From Rhodanobacter sp. PCA2 (GTDB lineage: Bacteria > Pseudomonadota > Gammaproteobacteria > Xanthomonadales > Rhodanobacteraceae), in NCBI RefSeq assembly GCF_013620825.1, contig NZ_NJIC01000001.1, forward strand, positions 124,001 to 188,000: DNA of 64,000 nt, given 5' to 3'. This document shows positions 9,101 to 18,037 of the stretch, in pieces. The notes beneath the pieces were generated by a model. It was not told the origin of the DNA and searched no databases. It was given only the letters and a program-made list of their open reading frames with translations. Position 1 is the first letter of the stretch, and the number at the start of each line of letters is the position of its first letter. Made by a program: the position numbers and the translations under genes.

Positions 9101-12100
9101 CCATGTGCTCGTACAGCTGCGCCTCCGCCAGGCTGGCGTTGAGCTGGCGCAGCAGCACCTGGCTGTGCGTCCACGCCAGGTCGAACACGCGGTCGGCGAG
9201 GTGGCGGTCGCGGTACTTGCCGATCAGCCGCAGGCAGGCCTCGCGGCTGTCGGCCATGCCGGTGACCACGTCCAGCGTGGCCGACTGCTCCGGTTCCAGC
9301 GCGATGCGGCAGCGGATCGCCACCACCGGATCGAGCACCGCGCCGGCGCTGCCGGAAAGCGTCTCCTGTTCCATCGCCAGCGGCCGCGACGCGGTGCGGC
9401 CGCGGCCGAGGAAGCGCGCGCGGTCGGTCTCGTAGGAGATCGCCGCCACGTCGGCGCCGTGCACCGCGAGCAGGTGGCACAGCCACGGCACCGCCTCGTC
9501 GGCCGCGCGCGGGCGGCGGCTGGCCACGATGGCCTGCAGTTCCGGCAGCAGCTCGGTCTGCACGAACAGCTTGCTGAAGGCGGGATGCAGCGCGTCGGCC
9601 ACCGGCGGCGCGAGCACCACCTCGGCGTAGGTGGTCAGTTCGATCACCCGCCGCGTGCGCCCACGGTTGGTGAGGCGGGTGCGGCGCAGCTCGATGTCGT
9701 CTTCCGGCGACACCACGATCTCGGTGTGCGCGTCGAAGTCGCGCTCGCGCACGCGGAACTCGGCGCGGGCGTCGGAGAAGATCGCCTCGTACAGCTCGGT
9801 CTTGCGGCACACCGGCTGGTGCGCCACCGACCAGTACGCGCCGCTGGACACGTCGCGCAGGTAGCCGTACATGCCCCAGGCGTCGCGCGTGATGTCCTCG
9901 TGCCAGCGCGTCGCCGCCAGTTCGCGGCAGCGGCTGTAGCCGCCGCCCGCGCTGGACACCATCACGTGGTAGCGGCCGTTCGACAGCAGCTGCACGGCGG
10001 GGCGCGGGCGGTCGGGGTCGATGAACACGCGCAGCCGCGTCTCCGCCGTGCGCAGGCTGCCGGCCAGCTCGGGGAAGCTGGTGGCGTGCAGGTATTCCGC
10101 CGCAGTGCGCGGCACGCGTTCCTGCAGCAGCAGGCTGGTGGCGCGGAACTGCGGATCGGCCGCGAAGCGGCGCTGCATGGGCTGGCCCAGCAGGGCGCAG
10201 TCCAGCGCCAGCAGGCCCATGCCCTGGTGGTGCGCCATGAACGAGCGCACCACCACGCTGTCCGCGCCGCGCGGCAGCCGCGCGGGCGTGCAGTCCAGCG
10301 CCTCGTACATGCCGTAGCGGCCGCCGAGACCCAGCGCGGCGAGCTGCTGCAGGTTGCGCGCGGCGTCGGCGGGCGCCACGATCGCGGCCATCATGCTGGC
10401 GTAGGGCGCGATCACCACGTCGTCGCCCAGCCCGCGCTTCAGCCCCAGCCCCGGCACGCCGAAGGCGCGGTACTGGTAGTTGAGGTGGGCGTCGAACGCG
10501 TTGTAGCCGGATTCGGAAACGCCCCACGGCAGGTTCAGCCGCCGGCCGTACCCGATCTGCCGCGACACCGCGGCGCGGCAGCTCTGGTCGAGCAGGCTGC
10601 CTTCGTAGGCGGGCATCACCAGGGTGGGCATCAGGTACTCGAACATCGAGCCGGTCCACGACAGCAGCACCGGGTCGCCGTCGGTGGTGGCGAGCAGGCG
10701 GCCGAGCGTGAACCAGTTGTCCTGCGGCAGCTGGCCCTGCGCGATCGCCACGAAGCTGGCCAGCCGCGCCTCGGAGGCGAGCAGGTCGTAATAGCCGGCA
10801 TCCAGCCGGCGTTCGTCCACGTTGTAGCCGATCGCCAGCAGGTCGCGGGTGCCGTCGTACAGGAAGCGCCAGTCCATCTGCGCCAGCGCGGCGGCCTGTT
10901 GCGCCAGCTGCTCGATCCGCGCGATGTGTTCGCGCGCCCGCGTGCGGCGCTCTTCGGCGCGCGCCTCGCCCGGCCAGCACAGCGGCTCGATGCGCGCGAG
11001 CTGGCGCAGGCTCGGGATGCCCGCGAAGCCGGCATCGTCGTCGTGCGGCGGGTCGAGGTGGAAGGCCCGCGTCTCGTCGCGCAGCTCGCGGCACTGCGCC
11101 TGCAGCGCGGCGAGCCAGAACGCGGCCTCGTCGTCGTCCGGCGGCGCCGGCGCCAGCGCATGGTCGAGCTGGCGTTCGAGCACGGCCAGCGCGGCGCCGG
11201 TGGTGGCGGGCGGCTGGGCCAGCGCGGCGTCCAGTTCGTGCAGCGGCGCGGCGGCGATGTCGCCGCCCTCGCGGGGCCATGCGGCCTGCAGCACCTGCCA
11301 GGCGTCGCGCAGGCCGCGCAGCGCGGCGGTGCGGAACACCGGCGCGTCGGCCAGTTCCAGCAGGCCGGGGCGCAGCGTGAGCAGGTGGCCGGCGAGGTTG
11401 CCGCTGTCCACCGTGGACACGTACAGCGGCGGCAGCGGCTGCAGGCTTTCGGTGTCGTACCAGTTGTACCAGTGGCCGCGATGGCGCGGCAGCGCCTGCA
11501 GCGTGCCCAGCGTGTGCGCGCTGCGCTCCAGCAGGCGGCCGGTGCCCAGCCAGCCGAAGTCGTGCGCGGCGAGGTTCGCCAGCAGCGCCAGCCCGATGTT
11601 GGTGGGCGAGGTGCGATGGGCCACCGCGGCCACCGGCTGTTCCTGCACGTTGTCCGGCGGCAGCCAGTGGTGCTCGGCGTTCACCTCGGCGTCGAAGAAG
11701 GCCCAGGTCCTGCGCGCGAGCCGGCGCAGGAACTGCCGTTGCCCGGCGGTCGCCGCGGCCGTGCGCTCGCGGCGCGGCAGGCCCATCCACCACGCGATGC
11801 CGGGGGCGATCAGCCACAGCAGCAGCAGCGGCGCGGCCACCGCCAGCGCGGGCGGCCGTTCCACCGCAAGCAGCGCGGCCAGCACCACCGCGATGAACGG
11901 CGCGATCCACAGCAGCCGCCACAGCGCGGCGGGCGTGTGGCGGCTGGCGCGCGCCACCTCGGCCGAGCTGCGCCACTGCAGCAGGTGGCGATGGCTCGCC
12001 GCCATGCGCCACAGCGAACGCAGGATCGCGTCCAGGCTGTACAGCGCCTCGTGCGGCAGCCAGGCGAGGTGCAGCGCGAAGCGGCCCAGATGCTGGCTGG

Positions 12101-14780
12101 CGGCGTGCAGCGCGGCGCGCAGGTGCGGCTCCCACTGCACGTCGCGCTGCTTCTGCACCAGCTCCAGCAGCGCCGACAGCAGCGGCGGCACCAGCACCAT
12201 CGCCAGCACCGCCAGCGTCCACGACAGCACCGGCGTCAGCGCCAGCCAGCCCAGCGCGAACAGGGCGAGCAGGGACACCGGCACCAGGCTGCGGCGCAGG
12301 TTGTCGAGGATCTTCCAGCGCGACAGCGAGGTCAGCGCGTTGCGCCGCCAGCGCCCGTTCGCGGCCGGCGCCCACGGCAGCAGCCACGGCAGCAGCTGCC
12401 AGTCGCCGCGGATCCAGCGGTGCCGGCGCTGCACGTCGTCCTGGTAGCGCACCGGATGTTCCTCGTACAGCTGCGCGTCGCTGAGCAGGGCCGAGCGCGC
12501 GTGGCAGCCCTCGATCAGGTCGTGGCTGAGGATGCGGTTGTCGGGGAAGCGGTCGTCCAGCGCGGCCTCGAACGCGTCGATGTCGTAGATGCCCTTGCCG
12601 ATGAACGAGCCTTCGCCGAACACGTCCTGGTACACGTCCGAGACCATGCGCGTGTAGGGGTCGATGCCGGCGTCGCTGCCGAACAGCCGCGCATAGCGCG
12701 AACGCACGGTGCTGGGCAGGCCGATGCCCACGCGCGGCTGCAGGATGCCGTGGCCGCGGGTGACGCGGCCCTTGCGCGGGTCGTAGTGCGGGCGGTTCAG
12801 CGGGTGGTCCAGCGCGCCCACGAATTCCGCGGCGGCATCGCGCGGCAGCTGGGTGTCGGTGTCCAGCGTGATCACGTAGCGCACCGGCGGCAGCGAGGCG
12901 AGGTCGCCCGCGATCAGCTGGAAGCGGTCGGCGCCCTGGCCGCGCAGCAGCGCGTTGAGGTCGGCCAGCTTGCCGCGCTTGCGCTCGCGGCCCATCCAGC
13001 GCTGCTCGCCCGGATTCCACAGGCGCGGCCGGTGCAGCAGGAAGAAGCGGTCGACGCCGGCGTCGGCGTGGCGCTCGTTCAGCGCCTCGATGCGCAGCTG
13101 CGCCAGCCGCAGCAGCGCCTCGTCGCCGGGCAGCGTCTCCGCATCGGCGTCGCCGAAGTCGGTGAGCAGGGCGAAGTGCAGGCGCTCGTCGCGGTTGCCG
13201 AGGAAGCGCACCTCCAGCGCCTCGACCAGCGCCTCCACGTCCTGCACGTCGCCGATCAGGCTGGGGATCGCCACCAGCGTGCGCGCCTCGGCGGGAATGC
13301 CGTCGGCGTAGTCCATGCGCGGCAACGGCCGGGGATGCACGCTCAGCGTGGCCAGCCAGTTCAGCAGGCTCAGCCCCAGCTGGCTGGCCACCACCACGGT
13401 CGGCACCGCGACCAGCAGCAGCGCCCACAGCGGGAAGTCGTCGCGCGCCACGGTGGCGAGCAGCGGTTGCGCGAACGCGAACGTGAGCACGGCCAGCAGG
13501 CCGAGGTAGATCGGCAGCGGCGCGCGGTCGAACAGCCGGCGCAGCCGTTCGTCGAGCGGCGCGCGCACGCCCAGCGCCTGTTCCAGCGCGGGCTGGCCCG
13601 TGGCGATCAGCCAGTGGCCCACGTGGCGTTGCAGGTCCGGCGCGTCGTCCTCGGCGGCGCGTCGGCACAGCGCGATCGCCGCTTCCGCCACCGCGCGCTC
13701 GTCCAGCCGGTGGCGCCGCGCCAGCCGCTCCACCGCGTGGCGGTAGTCGTCGCGGGTGGCGAAATCCATCGCCGCGTAGACGCCGGCGGGGTCCTGCCGC
13801 AGCGCGCGCTCGACCAGGCTGGTGCGTTCGACGAAGGCGCGCCAGTCGATCGCCGACAGCGCGCGCAGGCTGCCGATGCTGTTGCCGATCGACACCTGGT
13901 CCGCCGCCTGCTGCTGCGCATCCAGCTGCACCAGGTGCTCCACGCTGAGGCCGGACTGGGTGAGGCGCTGCTCGATCCAGCCCAGCGGCAAGGCCAGCGC
14001 GGGGCCCTGGCCTTGCAGCCGGCGCGACAGCTCGGCCACGAACGGGCCGCTCATCGGCGGCTTCGCGCGGGCCATGTCGGCCACCACCAGCACCACGCTG
14101 GCGGGATCGCTCTCGGCGGCGGCGGTGAGGTTGTCGGCCCAGCGCGTCGCCTTGTTCTGGGCGCGCCAGCCCGCCATCACCCGCGCGGCGACGCGGCGCA
14201 GGTTCTCGATCAGCGCCAGCCGCAGCATGATGGGGATCGCCCACAGCTCGCCCAGGTTCAGCGGCGCCACCGTCTGGTAGGCGTTGATGAAGCGGCGCAG
14301 GCCGGCGATGTCGACGCGGCCGTCGCCGTGCGCGATCACTTCCTGCGCGATGTCGTAGACCCGCGGCAGCCGGGCCGACGGCCCCTGCGCGAGGCGCGGC
14401 AGCTCGCGGCTGTAGCCCTTGGGCAGGTGGCGGCGGGCGATGCGCACCTGTTCCTCGACCAGGTAGAAATTGTCCAGCAGCCATTCGCCCGCGGGCGTGA
14501 TGCGGTGGCCCTGGCTGGTGGCGGGAGTGAGCCGCTCGCAGGCGCGGACCAGCACGGCTTCGTTGTCGTCCAGCCGGGCCAGCAGCAGGTCGGCATGGCG
14601 CTCCGCGCCGATGCGGTGCTGCGCGGCCAGGGTGCGGCCGTGGCGTTCCATCTGCTCGGTGCTGAACAGCTCCGCGCGCAGCGCCTGTTCCGGTTCGGGC
14701 CGGGTCTGTCGCGCGCCGCGCCGCGAGAGCGCACGCATGCGGCGCAGCCGCAGCAGGGTGGGGAATTTGCCGATGTTCAA
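6177..14780 (-). CDS. ndvB: cyclic beta-1,2-glucan synthase (GT84/GH94 type)
   Basis: A giant membrane enzyme of about 2867 residues that builds cyclic beta-1,2-glucans from UDP-glucose; the products are periplasmic osmoprotection and host-interaction glucans. After about 430 residues of cytosolic N-terminal region come membrane helices (DNA about 13.3-13.5 kb), then a GT84 glycosyltransferase core with DTDTQLP (about 12850) and RRHRWIRGDWQ (about 12410), then further membrane helices (about 11.8-12.3 kb). The C-terminal half has the carbohydrate-binding and GH94 phosphorylase-like domain with catalytic aspartate in GSGDWNDGMN (about 7140). Its length matches rhizobial NdvB/Cgs. I chose a TTG start at 14780 because AGGA lies eight bases before it; a GTG at 14852 and an ATG at 14738 are alternatives. 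Confidence 0.9.
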   Translation of the reverse strand: MNIGKFPTLLRLRRMRALSRRGARQTRPEPEQALRAELFSTEQMERHGRTLAAQHRIGAERHADLLLARLDDNEAVLVRACERLTPATSQGHRITPAGEWLLDNFYLVEEQVRIARRHLPKGYSRELPRLAQGPSARLPRVYDIAQEVIAHGDGRVDIAGLRRFINAYQTVAPLNLGELWAIPIMLRLALIENLRRVAARVMAGWRAQNKATRWADNLTAAAESDPASVVLVVADMARAKPPMSGPFVAELSRRLQGQGPALALPLGWIEQRLTQSGLSVEHLVQLDAQQQAADQVSIGNSIGSLRALSAIDWRAFVERTSLVERALRQDPAGVYAAMDFATRDDYRHAVERLARRHRLDERAVAEAAIALCRRAAEDDAPDLQRHVGHWLIATGQPALEQALGVRAPLDERLRRLFDRAPLPIYLGLLAVLTFAFAQPLLATVARDDFPLWALLLVAVPTVVVASQLGLSLLNWLATLSVHPRPLPRMDYADGIPAEARTLVAIPSLIGDVQDVEALVEALEVRFLGNRDERLHFALLTDFGDADAETLPGDEALLRLAQLRIEALNERHADAGVDRFFLLHRPRLWNPGEQRWMGRERKRGKLADLNALLRGQGADRFQLIAGDLASLPPVRYVITLDTDTQLPRDAAAEFVGALDHPLNRPHYDPRKGRVTRGHGILQPRVGIGLPSTVRSRYARLFGSDAGIDPYTRMVSDVYQDVFGEGSFIGKGIYDIDAFEAALDDRFPDNRILSHDLIEGCHARSALLSDAQLYEEHPVRYQDDVQRRHRWIRGDWQLLPWLLPWAPAANGRWRRNALTSLSRWKILDNLRRSLVPVSLLALFALGWLALTPVLSWTLAVLAMVLVPPLLSALLELVQKQRDVQWEPHLRAALHAASQHLGRFALHLAWLPHEALYSLDAILRSLWRMAASHRHLLQWRSSAEVARASRHTPAALWRLLWIAPFIAVVLAALLAVERPPALAVAAPLLLLWLIAPGIAWWMGLPRRERTAAATAGQRQFLRRLARRTWAFFDAEVNAEHHWLPPDNVQEQPVAAVAHRTSPTNIGLALLANLAAHDFGWLGTGRLLERSAHTLGTLQALPRHRGHWYNWYDTESLQPLPPLYVSTVDSGNLAGHLLTLRPGLLELADAPVFRTAALRGLRDAWQVLQAAWPREGGDIAAAPLHELDAALAQPPATTGAALAVLERQLDHALAPAPPDDDEAAFWLAALQAQCRELRDETRAFHLDPPHDDDAGFAGIPSLRQLARIEPLCWPGEARAEERRTRAREHIARIEQLAQQAAALAQMDWRFLYDGTRDLLAIGYNVDERRLDAGYYDLLASEARLASFVAIAQGQLPQDNWFTLGRLLATTDGDPVLLSWTGSMFEYLMPTLVMPAYEGSLLDQSCRAAVSRQIGYGRRLNLPWGVSESGYNAFDAHLNYQYRAFGVPGLGLKRGLGDDVVIAPYASMMAAIVAPADAARNLQQLAALGLGGRYGMYEALDCTPARLPRGADSVVVRSFMAHHQGMGLLALDCALLGQPMQRRFAADPQFRATSLLLQERVPRTAAEYLHATSFPELAGSLRTAETRLRVFIDPDRPRPAVQLLSNGRYHVMVSSAGGGYSRCRELAATRWHEDITRDAWGMYGYLRDVSSGAYWSVAHQPVCRKTELYEAIFSDARAEFRVRERDFDAHTEIVVSPEDDIELRRTRLTNRGRTRRVIELTTYAEVVLAPPVADALHPAFSKLFVQTELLPELQAIVASRRPRAADEAVPWLCHLLAVHGADVAAISYETDRARFLGRGRTASRPLAMEQETLSGSAGAVLDPVVAIRCRIALEPEQSATLDVVTGMADSREACLRLIGKYRDRHLADRVFDLAWTHSQVLLRQLNASLAEAQLYEHMATAILYPAAMLRADSGVLAANRRGQSGLWGQGVSGDLPIVLLSIADPASIELVRQLVQAHAYWRLKGLVVDLVIWNEDRAGYRQELHDAILGLIASGSEAALLDRPGGIFVRAAQPLSGEDRLVMLASARIVLADHRGNLAEQVQRRRVEPTLPPAVPEWTRRAATAVAPVNASLPKLPPGHFGEDGREYVIVLDPGQPTPAPWANVLANPQFGTVVSESGSAYTWSENAHEFRLTPWHNDPVSDSGGEALYLRDEDSGQVWSPTPLPCRGSGRYVTRHGFGYSVFEHTEDGIRSELWMYVAVDAPVKFFRLTLRNESGRARRLSVTAYAEWLLGDLREKTAMHVVTEREPRSGALFAHNAYTTEFPGRTGFLDMDLTECSLSGDRGEFIGRNGSLAAPAALGRAQLSGRLGAGLDPCGALQGRLALDDGEERTLVIRLGAGRDGADAAALAQRFRGNAAADEALEQVHAQWQRILGAVQVRTPEPALDVLANGWLPYQTLACRFWARSGYYQSGGAFGFRDQLQDSMALLHAAPELARAQLLLCAAHQFPEGDVQHWWHPPMDRGVRTRCSDDYLWLPLATARYVLATGDRAVLGEVVGYIEGRPLHGDEESYYDLPQHSPLAEPLYRHCLRAIERGFAARGPHGLPLIGSGDWNDGMNRVGERGIGESVWLGWFECAMLADFANVAALHGDADFARRCRDEVAALREKLERHAWDGDWYRRAWFDDGTPLGSATNEECRIDSIAQSWSVLSGAGDPGRQRQAMAALDQHLVRRDAGLIQLLDPPFDTSRLDPGYIKGYLPGVRENGGQYTHAAVWAAMAFAKLGDAERAWELARMIAPARRGEDAAEIETYKVEPYVVCADVYAVPPHTGRGGWSWYTGSAGWLYRLLVESLLGLNLEAAKLRVAPLLPPEWEGCELDYRYRGTPYRIRVRQCEAGTPGSVRLDGVVQADGCIPLADDGVEHRVDVDHPRAA

Positions 14781-14937
14781 AGCATGGTTCCTGCGCAAGC
14801 CGGCGCGATCGGTTCGTCGCAATCGGAGTGCCGGGGGGAAGCACCGGTGCACGCCAGTGCCGTGGTCACCTTACGCCGCGGAACGTGAAGGCGATGCGCG
14901 CTACCATGGGCGACTTGTCCTTGCCGGAAGTGCGCGC

Positions 14938-15387
14938 ATGCGTCTGTCGATCCGTCCCGCCTCGCCCGCCGACGCGCCTGCGCTGTGCGCGTGGAACGCG
15001 GCGATGGCACAGGAGACGGAAGGTCTCGCGCTGGACCCGGCGGTGCTGGAGCGCGGCGTGCGCCGCGTGTTCGAACAGCCGCAGCGTGGCTTCTACCTGG
15101 TCGCCGAACGCGACGGCGAGGCGGTGGGCGGCCTGCTGGTCACCTACGAGTGGAGCGACTGGCGCAACGCCGACTACTGGTGGATCCAGAGCGTGTACGT
15201 GGTGCCCGCGGCGCGGCGCGACGGCGTGTTCCGCGCGCTCTACGCCGAGGTGGAGCGGCGCGCGCGGGAAGCCGGCGCGGCCAGCCTGCGCCTGTACGTG
15301 GAGACCGAGAACCGGCGCGCGCAGCGCACCTACGGCGAGCTGGGCATGCAGCCCTGCCACTACGCGATGTACGAGCAGGTGCTCTGA
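14938..15387 (+). CDS. GNAT-family N-acetyltransferase
   Basis: A 149-residue acetyltransferase of the GNAT fold. The acetyl-CoA-binding motif A is visible as VYVVPAARRDGVFRAL (about residues 83-98), which follows the (Q/R)xxGx(G/A) pattern, and motif B-like ENRRAQRTYGELGM is near the C-terminus. The ATG has GGAAG eight bases upstream. It is divergent from the glucan synthase, with a 157-base shared regulatory region, and convergent with the following PAS-GGDEF-EAL gene, from which it is only 13 bases apart. The acceptor substrate is not predictable. Confidence 0.88.
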   Translation: MRLSIRPASPADAPALCAWNAAMAQETEGLALDPAVLERGVRRVFEQPQRGFYLVAERDGEAVGGLLVTYEWSDWRNADYWWIQSVYVVPAARRDGVFRALYAEVERRAREAGAASLRLYVETENRRAQRTYGELGMQPCHYAMYEQVL

Positions 15388-15400
15388 GGCGCCGGGCGGA

Positions 15401-17884
15401 TCAGGCCGGCGACGCGGCCAGCCAGCGTTCGAGTTCGGCGGCGGACATCGGCGCGCCGTAGCGGAAGCCCTGCAGCAGGGTGCAGCCGGCCTCGCGCAGG
15501 AAGTCGGCCTGTTCGGCGGTCTCCACCCCTTCGGCGACCACCGTCTTGCCCAGGCTGCGGGCCATCGCGATGATCGCGCGGGTGATCGCGGCGGTGTCGA
15601 CATCGGCGATGACGTCGTGCACGAAGCTGCGGTCGATCTTCAGCGTGTCGACCGGAAAATGCTTGAGGTAGGAGAGGCTGCAGTAGCCGGTGCCGAAATC
15701 GTCCAGCGACAGCCGCACGCCGTGCTGGCGGATGCGTTCCAGCAGGCGGGCGGTGGCGTCGCCGCCGGCCATCATGGTGCGCTCGGTCAGTTCCAGCTCG
15801 AGCTGGCCGGGGCCGATGTCGCAGGCGTCCATCAGCGCGACGAGCTGCGGGTGGAAACGCTCGTGGCGGAACTGCAGCGGCGACACGTTCACCGAGATCG
15901 GGATCGTGCGCAGGTGCCGCCGCCACTGCCGCGACTGCATGCAGGCCTGGCGCAGCACCCACTCGCCCAGCTCGACGATCAGGCCGCTGTCCTCGGCCAC
16001 CGGGATGAACTGGTCCGGCACGAACACGTCGCGGCCGTCGACCTGCCAGCGCAGCAGCGCCTCGACGCCGACCAGGCGGCCGCTGCGGGCGTCCACCATC
16101 GGCTGGTAGTGCAGCGCCAGCGCGTCGTTCGCCAGCGCGTCGCGCAGGGACTGCTCGATGTTGCGCACAATGGCCGCGCGTTCGCTCATCGCGCTGGTGT
16201 AGCGGCGCCAGCCGCCGCGGCCGGCCACCTTCACCTCGTACATCGCGGTGCTGGCGTGCCGCAGCAGCGCGTCGCCGCCGTCCGCGTCGTCGGGAAACAC
16301 GCTGATGCCGATGCTGGCGCCCACCTGCAGCGACGGCACGCCCGGCAGCGCGATGCGCTCGCAGCGGCGCAGCAGCCGTTCCGCCATCGCGACCGCCTCG
16401 CAGGCGTCGTCCATGCGTGGCAGCAGCAGCACGAACTCGTCGCCGACGTAGCGGTACAGGGTGTCGTCCTCGCGCAGCGTCTCGCGCAGCGCCTGCGCCA
16501 CCGCCTGCATCACCTGGTCGCCGCCCTCGTAGCCCAGCGCCTCGTTGACGTGGCGGAAGTTGTCCAGGTCCAGGTACAGCAGCGCGCAGCGGCGGTCGTG
16601 CATCGCGGCCCGGTGCGCCGCCTGCTCGATGCGCGCCGGCAGCAGGCTGCGGTTCGGCAGGCCGGTGAGCGCGTCGTGCTGGGTGAGGTGGATCATCTTC
16701 AGCGCCAGCGCGCGGTTCTCGCTGACATCGTGGCAGACCAGCACGCCGCCGATCACGTTGCCGGCGTGGTCGTGGATGGGCGCGGCGGAATCCTCGATCG
16801 GGGTCTCGAAGCCGTTGCGGTGGACCAGCACGACCTTGCCGGACAGGTTGACGATCGCGTTGCGGCGGATCGCCTCGCGCAGCGGGTTCTGCACGCTTGC
16901 CCGGCTGTCCGCGTCGTACAGCCGGAACACCTCGTCCATGCGCCGGCCGCGGGCTTCGCCGGCGCTCCAGCCGGTCATCGCCTCGGCGATCGGGTTCAGC
17001 GAGGTCACGTGCAGGCTGGGGTCGGTGGTCAGCACCGCGTCGCCGATCGAGCTCAGCGTGGCTTCGGCGAGCTGGTGTTCGCGGAACAGCTTGCCTTCGA
17101 GATGGTGGCGCTGGCTGATGTCCTGCACCTGGGTGACCACGTAGCGCAGCCGGCCGGCCTCGTTGCGCACCTGCGATACGCTGAGCTGCACGTGCACGGT
17201 GTGGCCATCGTGGTGCAGGTAGCGCTTCTCGGTCTGGAACGCCTCGCGGCTGCCGTCGGCGAGCTGGCGCGCGAGCGCCTCGCTGGTGGCCAGGTCGTCC
17301 GGATGGGTGAGGTCGCGCCAATTGCACGCCAGCAGCGCCTTGTCGGTGTAGCCCAGCATGGCGCACAGCGCGGCGTTGACGCGCATGAACTGGCCGTCCG
17401 GGTGGACCAGCGCCATGCCGATCGCGGCATGCTGGAACGCCTGGAAGAAGCGCTGCTCGCTCTCGCGCAGCTGCAGTTCCAGCGCATGCCGTTCGGTGAT
17501 GTCGGTGAACACGGCGATGGCGCCGCGCACCTGGCCCTCGCCGTCGAGGTCGGGCCGGAAGTGTCCGTGCACGTAGCGGCGCAGCGTGCCGCAGGCCAGT
17601 TCGCCCTCGTAATGCGTGGCGTGGCCGGCCAGCGAATGCAGCAGCGCGGCGCGCGCGCCGAGGTAGCTCTGCGCGTCCATCGCCTCGTTGATGCGCCGGC
17701 CGATCAGTTCGGCGGGATCGGCGCCGAACCAGCGGCGATGGGTTTCGTTGACGAAACGGAAGCGCAGTGCGGTGTCGATGTAGGCGATCAGCGCCGGCGC
17801 GCCTTGCAGCACGTGCATGGCCAGCTCCGGCGGGAGCACGGAACCGGGCCGATCGCCTTCGGTGGGTTGCATTGCCGTGGACAT
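15401..17884 (-). CDS. PAS-PAS-PAS-GGDEF-EAL cyclic-di-GMP phosphodiesterase
   Basis: A soluble signalling protein of about 827 residues with three PAS-like domains, a GGDEF domain and a C-terminal EAL domain. The EAL domain keeps EALLRW, NVSPLQF, ELTERT, DDFGTGYCSL and EGVET, so hydrolysis of c-di-GMP is expected. The GGDEF signature reads VGDEF (Gly1 to Val), which may impair synthesis, but an RxxD inhibitory-site motif (REDD) is correctly spaced before it. The GGDEF domain may therefore be a c-di-GMP or GTP sensor for the EAL domain. I took the ATG at 17884; the frame is open to 17983. No membrane segment is visible. The PAS domains may sense a small molecule or redox state. Confidence 0.9.
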   Translation of the reverse strand: MSTAMQPTEGDRPGSVLPPELAMHVLQGAPALIAYIDTALRFRFVNETHRRWFGADPAELIGRRINEAMDAQSYLGARAALLHSLAGHATHYEGELACGTLRRYVHGHFRPDLDGEGQVRGAIAVFTDITERHALELQLRESEQRFFQAFQHAAIGMALVHPDGQFMRVNAALCAMLGYTDKALLACNWRDLTHPDDLATSEALARQLADGSREAFQTEKRYLHHDGHTVHVQLSVSQVRNEAGRLRYVVTQVQDISQRHHLEGKLFREHQLAEATLSSIGDAVLTTDPSLHVTSLNPIAEAMTGWSAGEARGRRMDEVFRLYDADSRASVQNPLREAIRRNAIVNLSGKVVLVHRNGFETPIEDSAAPIHDHAGNVIGGVLVCHDVSENRALALKMIHLTQHDALTGLPNRSLLPARIEQAAHRAAMHDRRCALLYLDLDNFRHVNEALGYEGGDQVMQAVAQALRETLREDDTLYRYVGDEFVLLLPRMDDACEAVAMAERLLRRCERIALPGVPSLQVGASIGISVFPDDADGGDALLRHASTAMYEVKVAGRGGWRRYTSAMSERAAIVRNIEQSLRDALANDALALHYQPMVDARSGRLVGVEALLRWQVDGRDVFVPDQFIPVAEDSGLIVELGEWVLRQACMQSRQWRRHLRTIPISVNVSPLQFRHERFHPQLVALMDACDIGPGQLELELTERTMMAGGDATARLLERIRQHGVRLSLDDFGTGYCSLSYLKHFPVDTLKIDRSFVHDVIADVDTAAITRAIIAMARSLGKTVVAEGVETAEQADFLREAGCTLLQGFRYGAPMSAAELERWLAASPA

Positions 17885-18037
17885 CTTCGCTGCCTGCAAA
17901 GATCCGGTCGCCATCCCTATCGGCGCATCATGCGCCAGCCGATGCCTGATTTGCACGGGCTCGTGCACGAACAACGGGCCCATGTGTAAACAATTCGTTT
18001 AGCCGTCTTTACGCCCGGTTCAGCTATCGGAGGCAGT

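Noticed and set aside
5766-14888. A 9 kb open frame on the plus strand opposite the cyclic glucan synthase gene
   Set aside because: It mirrors the G+C-rich codon structure of the minus-strand gene. Its translation is rich in Arg, Ala, Gly, Gln and His without any domain words, as expected for the reverse complement of a high-G+C gene.
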